Part shown: in pieces, positions 30,203 through 36,205 of the stretch
Layout: the number at the start of each line of letters is the position of its first letter
How positions within the stretch are numbered: position 1 is the first letter of the stretch
NCBI GenBank assembly: GCA_900321775.1
Contig: ONXE01000001.1
Location: forward strand, 1-36,205
DNA length: 36,205 nucleotides
Direction of reading: 5' to 3'
From: an uncultured Bacteroidales bacterium
GTDB taxonomy: Bacteria; Bacteroidota; Bacteroidia; Bacteroidales; Paludibacteraceae
Position numbers and translations under genes: made by a program
The notes under the pieces: generated by a model
What the model was told of the DNA's origin: nothing
What the model saw: the letters and a program-made list of their open reading frames with translations, nothing else
Database searches by the model: none

Positions 30203-31496
30203 GCACGAACGCTATGCCCGAATCCTTGCGGACGGCGGTCTTCCCGTCGCCACTTTCGCCCGTGAGGACGAGATACGTCAGGAACTCTCGCGCCTGTTCG
30301 AGGGAATGATGAAGACACTCTACAAGGAACAGGGGTCACAGTTCCGCATAGAGTTACTGGAGACACCGAAAATGCAGGAGTTCATAGAGACACATGCCGA
30401 CGCGCTCAACTCCGGCTTCCAGCAAGTCAAAATGTCGGATGCCATGCGCCAGCGTCTTCAGCGGTCGAACTACATCTTCTCAGGCATGAAGACGTTCCAC
30501 GAACTCAACGAGGCGTTCCCGTCTCTCATCGACGAGAACGGCAATAGAAAACCATTCGAACAGTTTTTGAATGACGTTCAGAGGATAGACCGCACCTACA
30601 ACCAGAACTACCTCCGTGCGGAATATAACTTCTGCCAGGCCTCGGCTGACATGGCTGCCAAGTGGGAGGGCTTCATGCAGGACGGCGACCGATACAATCT
30701 GCAGTACCGCACTCAGCGAGACAAAAAGGTGCGTCCGGAACACGCCGCGCTCGATCGTGTGACACTCCCAATGTCTGACCCGTTCTGGCAGGAGTATTAC
30801 CCACCAAACGGCTGGAACTGCCGCTGCACCGTCGTACAGGTGCGCAGGTCAAAGTACCCCGTGACACCACACGACGAGGCAATGGCACTCGGTGAGGAGG
30901 CAACGGGTAAGGACACTAAGGGCATCTTCCACTTCAATCCTGGCATAGAGAAGAAAACTATTCCGGACTACAATCCGTACACCATCAAACGGTGCCGGGA
31001 CTGCGACATTGCAAAGGGGAAACTAAAACTCGCTTTTGTTCCTGACAACGAAGTGTGCGCTGCATGCGAACTTCTGCATCGATGTGCAGGGGATAATGAA
31101 AAGTCAGCAACTGCAATCGAAAGGACACACTATCTCCACGAAATGGAACCGTTGCTCCAAATCAGGCATGAAAAGCCCATCGACGAGGGTACAATCAAAG
31201 TCGGGTTCTCTACTTATGGGAATAAACACCTTTTCTCTGATACATTCGGCAGATCAAGAGTCTTGCTAAAAGAAGACTTAAAAGATTTGGGAGCGCTCCT
31301 TGAAAACAGCACCTATATTGATGATTCTGCTTTAACGCATCCGAGAGCTGATAATATAGAACATTTCTACTATTATAAGGCAGAATTGCATGGAAGAACC
31401 GTACGGTTAAATGTTGCTAAGGAAGTCAAGCATAGGGATAGTGGACACATAGTAATAAAATACTATCTCTACTCAATAAATGATATAAACGAATAA
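30174..31496 (+). CDS. MuF-type minor head protein with C-terminal toxin-like domain
   Basis: The -1 frame of the portal. The conserved MuF head reads LSPSDYLGLHERYARI just after the slippery site and has PPNGWNCRC near 30810, the family signature. MuF sits at the head vertex. The first in-frame ATG is at 30306, after about 43 family-like residues, and no ATG, GTG or TTG lies between the stop at 30117 and 30306. So translation most likely comes by frameshift (about 884-residue fusion) or from a non-standard start. From about 31000 a Cys-rich link (CRDCD, CAACELLHRC) leads to an AT-richer tail, residues LHGRTVRLNVAKEVK to YSINDINE, resembling BECR-fold nuclease toxins of phage MuF proteins. 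No cognate immunity gene is seen. Confidence 0.8.
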   Translation, partial: RLSPSDYLGLHERYARILADGGLPVATFAREDEIRQELSRLFEGMMKTLYKEQGSQFRIELLETPKMQEFIETHADALNSGFQQVKMSDAMRQRLQRSNYIFSGMKTFHELNEAFPSLIDENGNRKPFEQFLNDVQRIDRTYNQNYLRAEYNFCQASADMAAKWEGFMQDGDRYNLQYRTQRDKKVRPEHAALDRVTLPMSDPFWQEYYPPNGWNCRCTVVQVRRSKYPVTPHDEAMALGEEATGKDTKGIFHFNPGIEKKTIPDYNPYTIKRCRDCDIAKGKLKLAFVPDNEVCAACELLHRCAGDNEKSATAIERTHYLHEMEPLLQIRHEKPIDEGTIKVGFSTYGNKHLFSDTFGRSRVLLKEDLKDLGALLENSTYIDDSALTHPRADNIEHFYYYKAELHGRTVRLNVAKEVKHRDSGHIVIKYYLYSINDINE

Positions 31497-31574
31497 AACA
31501 CCGAAGGCGGCGGTTAGGTCTAAATTGCCAGAGTGCCATTCCCTCAGTGCTTTATTGCAAGTGCAAAGGTACAA

Positions 31575-31611
31575 AAAAATCCGTTACTTCCAACAAAAGT
31601 AGCGGATTTTT
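31575..31611. terminator. Bidirectional intrinsic terminator between convergent operons
   Basis: 31575-31588 pairs with 31598-31611 (14 bp, one G-T wobble) around a 9-nt loop, with A/T runs on both flanks. It lies between the MuF stop (31496) and the stop of the next minus-strand gene (31633), so it ends both transcripts. The 78 bp before it hold no gene that I can see. Confidence 0.85.
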
Positions 31612-31632
31612 TTCATTCTAAGGCTGTTTTTC

Positions 31633-32136
31633 TTACATTTCCAGGCTTTTTATCGCCACGCACTGGTAGGTTTCTATGTTCTCAATAATCTCCTCGTGGT
31701 TGTGGTTTGTGCTGCTTCCTACAAGGTCAAACTCCAGAAACGTCTTGCCTCTCCTGCAAGCCAACTGCTGGTGTATCGCCTCCAGTAAGTCGAACACCTT
31801 CAGGCTCTGTTCACGGAACTCACTATCTGCAGAACTGCTGCCCTGCCAGTCCGTCACCACATGAAGGTGCACTATCGGCTCTGCACGGTACTCCACTCCT
31901 GACTGTATGGCGTTCCACTGGATGGGCTGGAACTCCACGAACACCGCCGGACGCTCCCAGTTCTCTTCCTGCTCGATGAACTCCACGTTGTGGTTCCACA
32001 GGTCGATGTGCTTGATGGCGCGTTCCCAGCCTTCAGGAGCATCGTCTTCAGTTTGTGCTACTCCGTAGTCACCTTCCGGCGTCACATATAGTTTGGAAAG
32101 TTGCTCTATGAGCATCTGATATACTTCTTTTCTCAT
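31633..32136 (-). CDS. Mu gp37-like tail terminator / head completion protein
   Basis: A 167-residue protein starting MRKEVYQMLIEQLSKLYVT. It has the character of small tail-terminator or gp37-like proteins of Mu-type phages (PAVFVEFQPIQWNAIQSGV, IVHLHVVTDWQG). It ends the minus-strand operon and overlaps the gpG-like gene by 4 bp. It would finish the tail tube end or the head neck. Assignment is by resemblance and by its partner upstream. Confidence 0.6.
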   Translation of the reverse strand: MRKEVYQMLIEQLSKLYVTPEGDYGVAQTEDDAPEGWERAIKHIDLWNHNVEFIEQEENWERPAVFVEFQPIQWNAIQSGVEYRAEPIVHLHVVTDWQGSSSADSEFREQSLKVFDLLEAIHQQLACRRGKTFLEFDLVGSSTNHNHEEIIENIETYQCVAIKSLEM

Positions 32137-32696
32137 TTCTCGTGTATTTCAAAATTGATGGCTTCTTCGATATATCCGCTCAGGTTCTCCTCGATGATAG
32201 TCCGCACCGCTTGCTCCACCTCCGGACTGGTACCGAGGAAACGACGGCGCGGAATCTTGATGGTGGTACCGGCTTTCTTTAGTGCCATAAACTTCCAGAA
32301 CTCGGCTTCGTCACTCAGTTGCACCGTGCGCTTGTCATTCCTCCGGCTGCCGTCTTTCTTGCGCCCAAAGGAGCCGGTCGCCTCGTAGTATTTGTGCCAG
32401 AAGTATTTCTTCATCCTTGGGGTAACTACTATCTCGCCACCCTCATTGTGAATGGCTGCGTAGGGCAGGTCGGTGTAGAACGTGATGCTGTTCTCGGTAG
32501 TCCGGCTCTGGATGCTACGGCGCAACTGACCTGTATCGACGAGGATATGACCGTCTGGACGCATCGGGCTACGCCTGCGCTGCCATACCTCGCTAAAGAA
32601 TGCCTCACGCTCAAAGTTCTGGTCGAACTCGTCGGACATCTCCACTTGTATGTCCTTAAGGATTCTTCTTAAAATAGCCTGGGTCTCTGACTTCAT
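32133..32696 (-). CDS. Mu gpG-like virion morphogenesis protein
   Basis: A 187-residue protein. The segments ILVDTGQLRRSIQ (near 80) and LPYAAIHNEGGEIVVTPRM (near 105) are the signature of phage Mu gpG / tail-completion proteins. It is needed for joining head and tail. I start at ATG 32696 (MKSETQAILRRILKD); the frame is open to 32759 but that part is basic, low in family likeness and overlaps the previous gene more deeply. It overlaps the HTH-like gene by 41 bp. Confidence 0.8.
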   Translation of the reverse strand: MKSETQAILRRILKDIQVEMSDEFDQNFEREAFFSEVWQRRRSPMRPDGHILVDTGQLRRSIQSRTTENSITFYTDLPYAAIHNEGGEIVVTPRMKKYFWHKYYEATGSFGRKKDGSRRNDKRTVQLSDEAEFWKFMALKKAGTTIKIPRRRFLGTSPEVEQAVRTIIEENLSGYIEEAINFEIHEK

Positions 32697-32946
32697 CTTC
32701 GGGGAATAATAGCTCAGGGAACAAAAAGCCCTCTGCTGAAAGCGCCGCCCGCTCCTCAAATTGAGGATTGGACGATGCCTTCAGCAGATTATAAAAGGTG
32801 CGTTCACAAATGCCGTATTTCGGATAAACGTAACGCTTCCATATCTCCCTGTTCGGGAGGCCTGTTCTGACGTAGGTGTCGTAAATCTGATTGATGTCGG
32901 CTACTCGTTTCGCATAACTTTTTCCTTTTCGCTTCTTGGGTCCCAT
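32656..32946 (-). CDS. Small HTH-like protein, possible middle/late activator
   Basis: A 96-residue protein, basic at the N-terminus (MGPKKRKGKSYAKRV) and with a probable HTH at about 40-60 (IWKRYVYPKYGICERTFYNL). Similar small proteins in Bacteroidales Mu-like phages lie at the end of the early operon. It could act like Mor/C and bind the late operators. Residues 60-96 are acidic and lack a motif. Family uncertain. Confidence 0.55.
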   Translation of the reverse strand: MGPKKRKGKSYAKRVADINQIYDTYVRTGLPNREIWKRYVYPKYGICERTFYNLLKASSNPQFEERAALSAEGFLFPELLFPEDEVRDPGYFKKNP

Positions 32947-32970
32947 GCAGCTTGATTAGACATATCGGGG

Positions 32971-33147
32971 TTACTTACTTTCTTTATACGGGCGGATGTG
33001 GAGTTTCATTTCGCAACTCACAAGCACTCTGCCGCTGCCGTCACAGTTAGGGCATTTTCTCGAAAAGCCCAACTTAGTGACCTTGCCCGTGCCGTGGCAT
33101 TCACGGCACAAGGCAACTTTCTCCGGTTTGGTCACTTCCTTGATCAT
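32971..33147 (-). CDS. DnaJ-type zinc finger peptide
   Basis: A 58-residue peptide with two CxxCxGxG repeats: CRECHGTG and CPNCDGSG, residues 14-21 and 33-40. These form the DnaJ-like cysteine-rich zinc module. The C-terminus is VSCEMKLHIRPYKESK. The ATG overlaps the stop of gam (ATGA), so the two are translationally linked. Role unknown; it may bind single-stranded nucleic acid or a host chaperone. The longer frame to 33213 lies inside gam. Confidence 0.75.
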   Translation of the reverse strand: MIKEVTKPEKVALCRECHGTGKVTKLGFSRKCPNCDGSGRVLVSCEMKLHIRPYKESK

Positions 33148-33704
33148 ACGGTGGTCTCCTCTTTCTTGGGTTCTACATAGAAGGTCTCGTCCTGAGTCAC
33201 CATGATACCGCACTCGGCCATAGCAGTACCCATCGGTATCTGTTTCTTGGTGATGTCGTTCTCAATGAACTCAACAGCCTCCAGTTCGCGGTCAGCCAGC
33301 AGTTTGTCCTTGGCGATTTCCTCGCTGGTGCGCACATAGCCAGGCATGAACTTCTTTACCAGCGTCAGCGCACTCGCCCAGGTAAAGCCCTTCAGGGTCT
33401 TCAATTTCGGTGTGCCGGTGCGGAAGCCGATGGTGCCGTGAGCCATGTCGAGGCTCTTCCTCTTGGTGAACAACTCTGCCTGGTTCTCGGTGGCGAAGCT
33501 CTGGAGCACGTCAAAGGCTTTGTCCTTCTCAGCGCCCAGGGTGGCCAACTTGTCGGCGTACTTCTCACGGATCTTGGCGCACTGCAGTTCTATCTCTGCA
33601 TTGATTTTCTGAATCTGTGCGTCACTCTTCGCATAGGTTGCGAATGCTTCATCAGCGGCCTCGCGGGACACGCCGGTGATAATGGTCTTTTTCTGTCTTG
33701 CCAT
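33144..33704 (-). CDS. gam: Host-nuclease inhibitor Gam (Mu Gam family)
   Basis: A 186-residue protein. Residues 1-75 are coiled coil (YAKSDAQIQKINAEIELQC). The AHGTIGFRTGTPKLKTLKGF segment (about 89-108) and WASALTLVKKFMPGYVR are the Mu Gam core, which binds DNA ends as a Ku-like dimer and blocks exonucleases. Gam is expressed early in Mu. It is flanked by GemA-like and zinc-peptide genes as in other Mu-type phages. The start is preceded by GAGACA. Confidence 0.92.
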   Translation of the reverse strand: MARQKKTIITGVSREAADEAFATYAKSDAQIQKINAEIELQCAKIREKYADKLATLGAEKDKAFDVLQSFATENQAELFTKRKSLDMAHGTIGFRTGTPKLKTLKGFTWASALTLVKKFMPGYVRTSEEIAKDKLLADRELEAVEFIENDITKKQIPMGTAMAECGIMVTQDETFYVEPKKEETTV

Positions 33705-33746
33705 TGTCTCTTGTTTTTTGATTGTTATTATTAGGGTGAACTTAAT

Positions 33747-34229
33747 TTATGCTTGACCCATACCCACCAAAGGCACGGCGATATAGGTTACTTCTTGTCT
33801 GGTATGCTGCGACTCTGTCGCTGCCTCCTGAGCCTTGGCTGGTCTCAAACCGCCCTTGCTCATAATGGCACGCAACTTCACCTGCAGCGCGTCGAGGTCT
33901 TTCACGCCCAACTGGGCGAACTCCTTGCCGGCAATCTTCGGGTTCCTGCAGAAGTCGTTGATGCGCTGCCAGTCGGTGGTGTCGATACCTGCCTTCTGCA
34001 TCAGCTTCAGGCACAGGCTGCGCTTCTTCTTCAGTTGCTCCTTCCAGCCGGTGCGTTCCTCCAGCGAGGCGCACATAGCGTTGTACTCTTTCTGCGTCAT
34101 TTCCTTCAGGCTCGTAGTCCGACCGTCCGTGAAACTCGACACAAGGGTCTCTTTCATATCCTCGGTATTACCGCCTGGCAGACGGTTCAGTGAGGCATAG
34201 AAGCGGTGGTAGTTACTTATCTTTCCCAT
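33747..34229 (-). CDS. Mu gp16/GemA-like protein
   Basis: A 160-residue protein starting MGKISNYHRFYASLNRLPGG. It has the conserved TTSLKEMTQKEYNAMCASLE and GKEFAQLGVKDLDALQVKL segments of the DUF1018 family that includes Mu gp16 (GemA). In Mu, GemA affects host DNA topology and replication. It overlaps the preceding small gene by 17 bp and lies upstream of gam in the early operon. Confidence 0.8.
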   Translation of the reverse strand: MGKISNYHRFYASLNRLPGGNTEDMKETLVSSFTDGRTTSLKEMTQKEYNAMCASLEERTGWKEQLKKKRSLCLKLMQKAGIDTTDWQRINDFCRNPKIAGKEFAQLGVKDLDALQVKLRAIMSKGGLRPAKAQEAATESQHTRQEVTYIAVPLVGMGQA

Positions 34230-34521
34230 TTCTGAAACCTGTTAGTCCGTCACACTCCAGTATCTTCACACCGGCATAGAACTTGACATCGGCCTGGCTC
34301 TTTATGCCGTAGGCATCGCGGTTCTTCAGTACATACTCTCTGATTGAGGCCTTCATTTCATTTGCAATGTCCTTACGCCGCTTTGGGGTTACGTCAGCAC
34401 TGGCGAAGCCGATGCTGCTCTTGTAAGTGGTTCGGATGCCAGGTTGTGACACCACAGTGGTCACAGTCACCACTCCCACACAGCAGGGAATGGTAGTCGG
34501 TTTCTTTCGTTTTGTTGCCAT
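34213..34521 (-). CDS. Small conserved early protein of unknown function
   Basis: A 102-residue protein from ATG 34521 (MATKRKKPTTIPCCVG). The start is preceded at 5 nt by GGAG, one of the few good ribosome-binding sites here. A basic N-terminus leads to a beta segment (VGVVTVTTVVSQ) and a helical second half rich in Lys. No domain recognised. An ATG at 34530 would add three residues. It overlaps the gp16-like gene by 17 bp. Confidence 0.6.
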   Translation of the reverse strand: MATKRKKPTTIPCCVGVVTVTTVVSQPGIRTTYKSSIGFASADVTPKRRKDIANEMKASIREYVLKNRDAYGIKSQADVKFYAGVKILECDGLTGFRNGKDK

Positions 34522-34531
34522 AATCTCCATA

Positions 34532-34711
34532 TCAGTGTTTCCAAACGACTCTCCCGAATTCTTTGGTTCCTTCAATGACACCGGCACCGAAACCGACTAT
34601 TGCCCACACACAACCAATGGCAATGCCGACACAAATGGTAATTGCTACCAGCACCCAGAAAATTGGGTTCCACCACTTAGGGCGGATGGCTTTCTCAATG
34701 TAAACTTTCAT
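34532..34711 (-). CDS. 59-residue single-pass membrane protein
   Basis: MKVYIEKAIRPKWWNPIFW is followed by a hydrophobic helix (VLVAITICVGIAIGCVWAIV, about residues 20-39) and a short charged tail ending VVWKH. The start is at 34711 and the stop TGA at 34532-34534. It fits tightly between its neighbours, so it belongs to the early operon. Small phage membrane proteins in this position can affect host physiology or superinfection; here the function is unknown. Confidence 0.7.
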   Translation of the reverse strand: MKVYIEKAIRPKWWNPIFWVLVAITICVGIAIGCVWAIVGFGAGVIEGTKEFGRVVWKH

Positions 34712-34729
34712 ATTGCTATCTGGTTAAAA

Positions 34730-35194
34730 TTAAACTTGATTCTTTTCCTTTGCCAGTCTGAATCGTTCCTTCAGCACAACGTCCCAATGGCAGGATTCGC
34801 AACACTCGCCTTCCTCTTTCACTGGGTAGGGGTCATTGCCGTAGCCGTAGAAGGTCTTGCCGCAGATGCAGCACTTGTGTTCCTCGTTGTGTACGTCGTC
34901 TTCCTCAAACATAGGCTTCAGACCGCAACTCGTCGCCACGTCCAATTCCAGCTTCGCACCCTTGCTCACCCACCAGCCCTTCAGCATGTAGATGTACTGG
35001 CACTCCAGCAGCATGTCAATGTCAACTCTCATGTGCTCTCTCCAGTCGCCTGGCTGAGGCAGTCCGTTCTCGAAAGGGTTCATAGGCTCGTAGCCTTGTG
35101 CACGGAGGTGGGTCGCTGCTGCACTGAATGCTGCCTTGCGCTCCTCCAGATCATAGTGCGCTATCGCACCGCTGATGTAAACTTTCTTGCTCAT
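34730..35194 (-). CDS. DUF4406-type protein with C-terminal zinc ribbon
   Basis: A 154-residue protein. Residues 1-95 form a nucleoside-deoxyribosyltransferase-like Rossmann domain of the DUF4406 kind (KKVYISGAIAHYD, YEPMNPF, MLLECQYIYMLKGWWVSKGAKLELDVA). Residues about 105-140 add two CxxC knuckles (CCICGKTF, CCESCHWD) likely to bind zinc. DUF4406 proteins are common in Bacteroidales phages; possible nucleotide metabolism. The start is preceded by an AGCGAGACA leader shared with dam. Confidence 0.7.
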   Translation of the reverse strand: MSKKVYISGAIAHYDLEERKAAFSAAATHLRAQGYEPMNPFENGLPQPGDWREHMRVDIDMLLECQYIYMLKGWWVSKGAKLELDVATSCGLKPMFEEDDVHNEEHKCCICGKTFYGYGNDPYPVKEEGECCESCHWDVVLKERFRLAKEKNQV

Positions 35195-35206
35195 TGTCTC
35201 GCTATT

Positions 35207-35410
35207 TTATTGTTTTACTATGTTCACTTTCTCGGCGGCTCGAAGATAGTTTAGTATTCTCGCTGCATACAGGGGGTCGGTGGTCTCTATCACACGGCAG
35301 CCCTTGGTCTTGGCCATCCGTAGGGTGAGGTCGCACTTGCCGCTGTACATCCAGTCGTCAATCACCATCCCGACATTGTCGCCTTTCACTAATAACTGGT
35401 ACTTATCCAT
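35207..35410 (-). CDS. 67-residue hypothetical early protein
   Basis: A small alpha/beta protein (MDKYQLLVKGDNVGMVIDD at the start, YAARILNYLRAAEKVNIV at the end). No family recognised. It lies in the early operon, 4 bp after the ATPase stop. Annotation rests on the tight, same-strand spacing and even codon use. Confidence 0.6.
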   Translation of the reverse strand: MDKYQLLVKGDNVGMVIDDWMYSGKCDLTLRMAKTKGCRVIETTDPLYAARILNYLRAAEKVNIVKQ

Positions 35411-35414
35411 AGCC

Positions 35415-36035
35415 TCATACGTTATTGGTTGTTCTTAACACGCCTTCTTCCCACACTACGAAACTGTTGCCGGCATCGGGATTGAAACGCCCTTGGCAAT
35501 AGGCTCGGAAACCTACGACCCTTACTTTCACACCGGCACGGTAGCGAAGCCTGACGGCTGGTTTCCCCAACGGTTGCCCTTTGGCTTCCTGACTGATGAA
35601 GATGAAACTCTTCTTCGGGAAGGCTTCAAGCAGGGCTTTCGTTTCCGGCCATTCCCAGCCTGCGTCCTGGAACGAGTCAACGATGATGAACTTCGCGCTG
35701 TGTCGCTTCTTCAGACGCTCTGTCAGGTCTTCCACGGTGTCACTGGTCACCACTCGGAACCAGCCCTGCTTCTTGTCAAGGTCAAACCGCAGCATACGCT
35801 CTTGGAAACTTTGGTTCAGCCCCTCCTCATAACTCAGGTAGAGCACCTGCCCGTAGTGGGTCAGTTCGTAGGCCAGTTGCATCACGAAAGAACTCTTGCC
35901 GCTGGCAGACGCGCCGCTGATGAACCAGGTGGAGTTCTCCTCCGGCAAACCGAAGGATTCTTCCCACCTGCCACCCCACGGCAGCGTCTTGTAGGTCTTC
36001 TTGGCTATTTCTTTCGGGCTGTAGGCTCGTTTCAT
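35415..36035 (-). CDS. RecA-like AAA ATPase
   Basis: A 206-residue RecA-fold ATPase. Walker A is GASASGKSS (41-49) and Walker B is FIIVD (116-120). After Walker A it has FVMQLAYELTHYGQVLYLSYEE, typical of AAA_25/RadA-like proteins. It likely binds DNA or partner proteins during replication. In Mu the ATPase next to the transposase is MuB, but MuB is AAA+ and this is RecA-like; whether it replaces MuB is unknown. Its ATG overlaps the stop of the upstream gene (ATGA). Confidence 0.85.
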   Translation of the reverse strand: MKRAYSPKEIAKKTYKTLPWGGRWEESFGLPEENSTWFISGASASGKSSFVMQLAYELTHYGQVLYLSYEEGLNQSFQERMLRFDLDKKQGWFRVVTSDTVEDLTERLKKRHSAKFIIVDSFQDAGWEWPETKALLEAFPKKSFIFISQEAKGQPLGKPAVRLRYRAGVKVRVVGFRAYCQGRFNPDAGNSFVVWEEGVLRTTNNV

Positions 36036-36205
36036 TTCTTTGGCTCCTTTTCTTTTCTGATAGATACAACTTTGTACTTCAAAAAGCCCCGAATGATATT
36101 GGGATATTTGTGTATTGGGCAGGGGCTCCCTACCTCAACCAGCCAAAGCGGAATATAGGCATCCTTCCATATTTCATTTTGAAACGGACCGGCTTCCTCG
36201 ACAAG
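36032..36205 (-). CDS. Partial gene, C-terminal 57 residues only
   Basis: The window edge cuts this gene. The visible end includes EIWKDAYIPLWLVEVGSPC and IIRGFLKYKVVSIRKEKEPKK, ending TGA at 36032-36034. It overlaps the ATPase start by 4 bp, so both are in one early operon. The part seen gives no family. It may be a replication or regulatory protein. Confidence 0.7.
   Translation of the reverse strand, partial: LVEEAGPFQNEIWKDAYIPLWLVEVGSPCPIHKYPNIIRGFLKYKVVSIRKEKEPKK

Noticed and set aside
30306..31496. ATG 30306 as the simple start of MuF
   Set aside because: It would lose about 43 conserved-looking residues that are in frame directly after the slippery site, and the upstream frame has no ATG, GTG or TTG.

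Overview
The window is most of a Mu-type transposable prophage from a gut Bacteroidales bacterium (Bacteroides, Phocaeicola or a close relative). Three things point to that host. Intergenic regions carry the Bacteroidales sigma promoter form (-33 TTTG, 19-21 bp spacer, -7 TAnnTTTG). Most starts lack Shine-Dalgarno sequences. The gene content resembles the diversity-generating-retroelement (DGR) phages described in Bacteroides, the Hankyphage group. No database comparison was possible, so identity to a named phage is not claimed.

Layout from left to right. Positions 1 to about 525 look like host DNA: a serine recombinase gene that loses its family sequence abruptly where the prophage begins. 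Next, on the minus strand, comes the distal end of the phage: a thymidylate-synthase-family enzyme with an Asn-to-Asp change typical of dCMP-specific members, a Dam-type adenine methylase and a small HTH protein. Mu keeps its DNA-modification genes (com, mom) at the same end. A pseudoknotted RNA locus (2439-2585) follows. Then comes a complete DGR: reverse transcriptase (RT), template repeat (TR, 4641-4759) and variable repeat (VR, 5007-5125) in the last codons of a 2293-residue fibre protein. All 14 TR/VR differences fall at TR adenines. The minus strand continues with tail tip, distal tail, tape measure, a tail chaperone pair made by -1 frameshifting, tail tube, lysis genes, major capsid protein and prohead protease/scaffold. 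No sheath gene is seen, so the tail is probably non-contractile.

At 25942-26138 a divergent promoter pair flanks tandem operator repeats. It separates the minus-strand structural operon from a plus-strand packaging operon: small and large terminase, gp36-like protein, portal and MuF. The portal ends on a slippery run followed by an 8-bp GC hairpin, and the MuF frame has no ATG over its conserved start, so a portal-MuF -1 frameshift fusion is predicted. MuF also carries a C-terminal extension that resembles a BECR-type nuclease toxin.

A bidirectional terminator (31575-31611) separates this from minus-strand genes entering from the right: two head/tail completion proteins, a small HTH-like protein, a zinc-finger peptide, Gam, a Mu gp16/GemA-like protein, small membrane and hypothetical proteins, a DUF4406 protein and a RecA-like ATPase. 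The window ends inside the next gene. The transposase, target-selection protein and repressor expected of a Mu-type phage would lie beyond the right edge.

Most interesting beyond the DGR itself: the predicted portal-MuF frameshift, the structured RNA, the TS-like protein with dCMP-type specificity, a possible start-codon-masking hairpin on dam, and the shared operator between the two late promoters.
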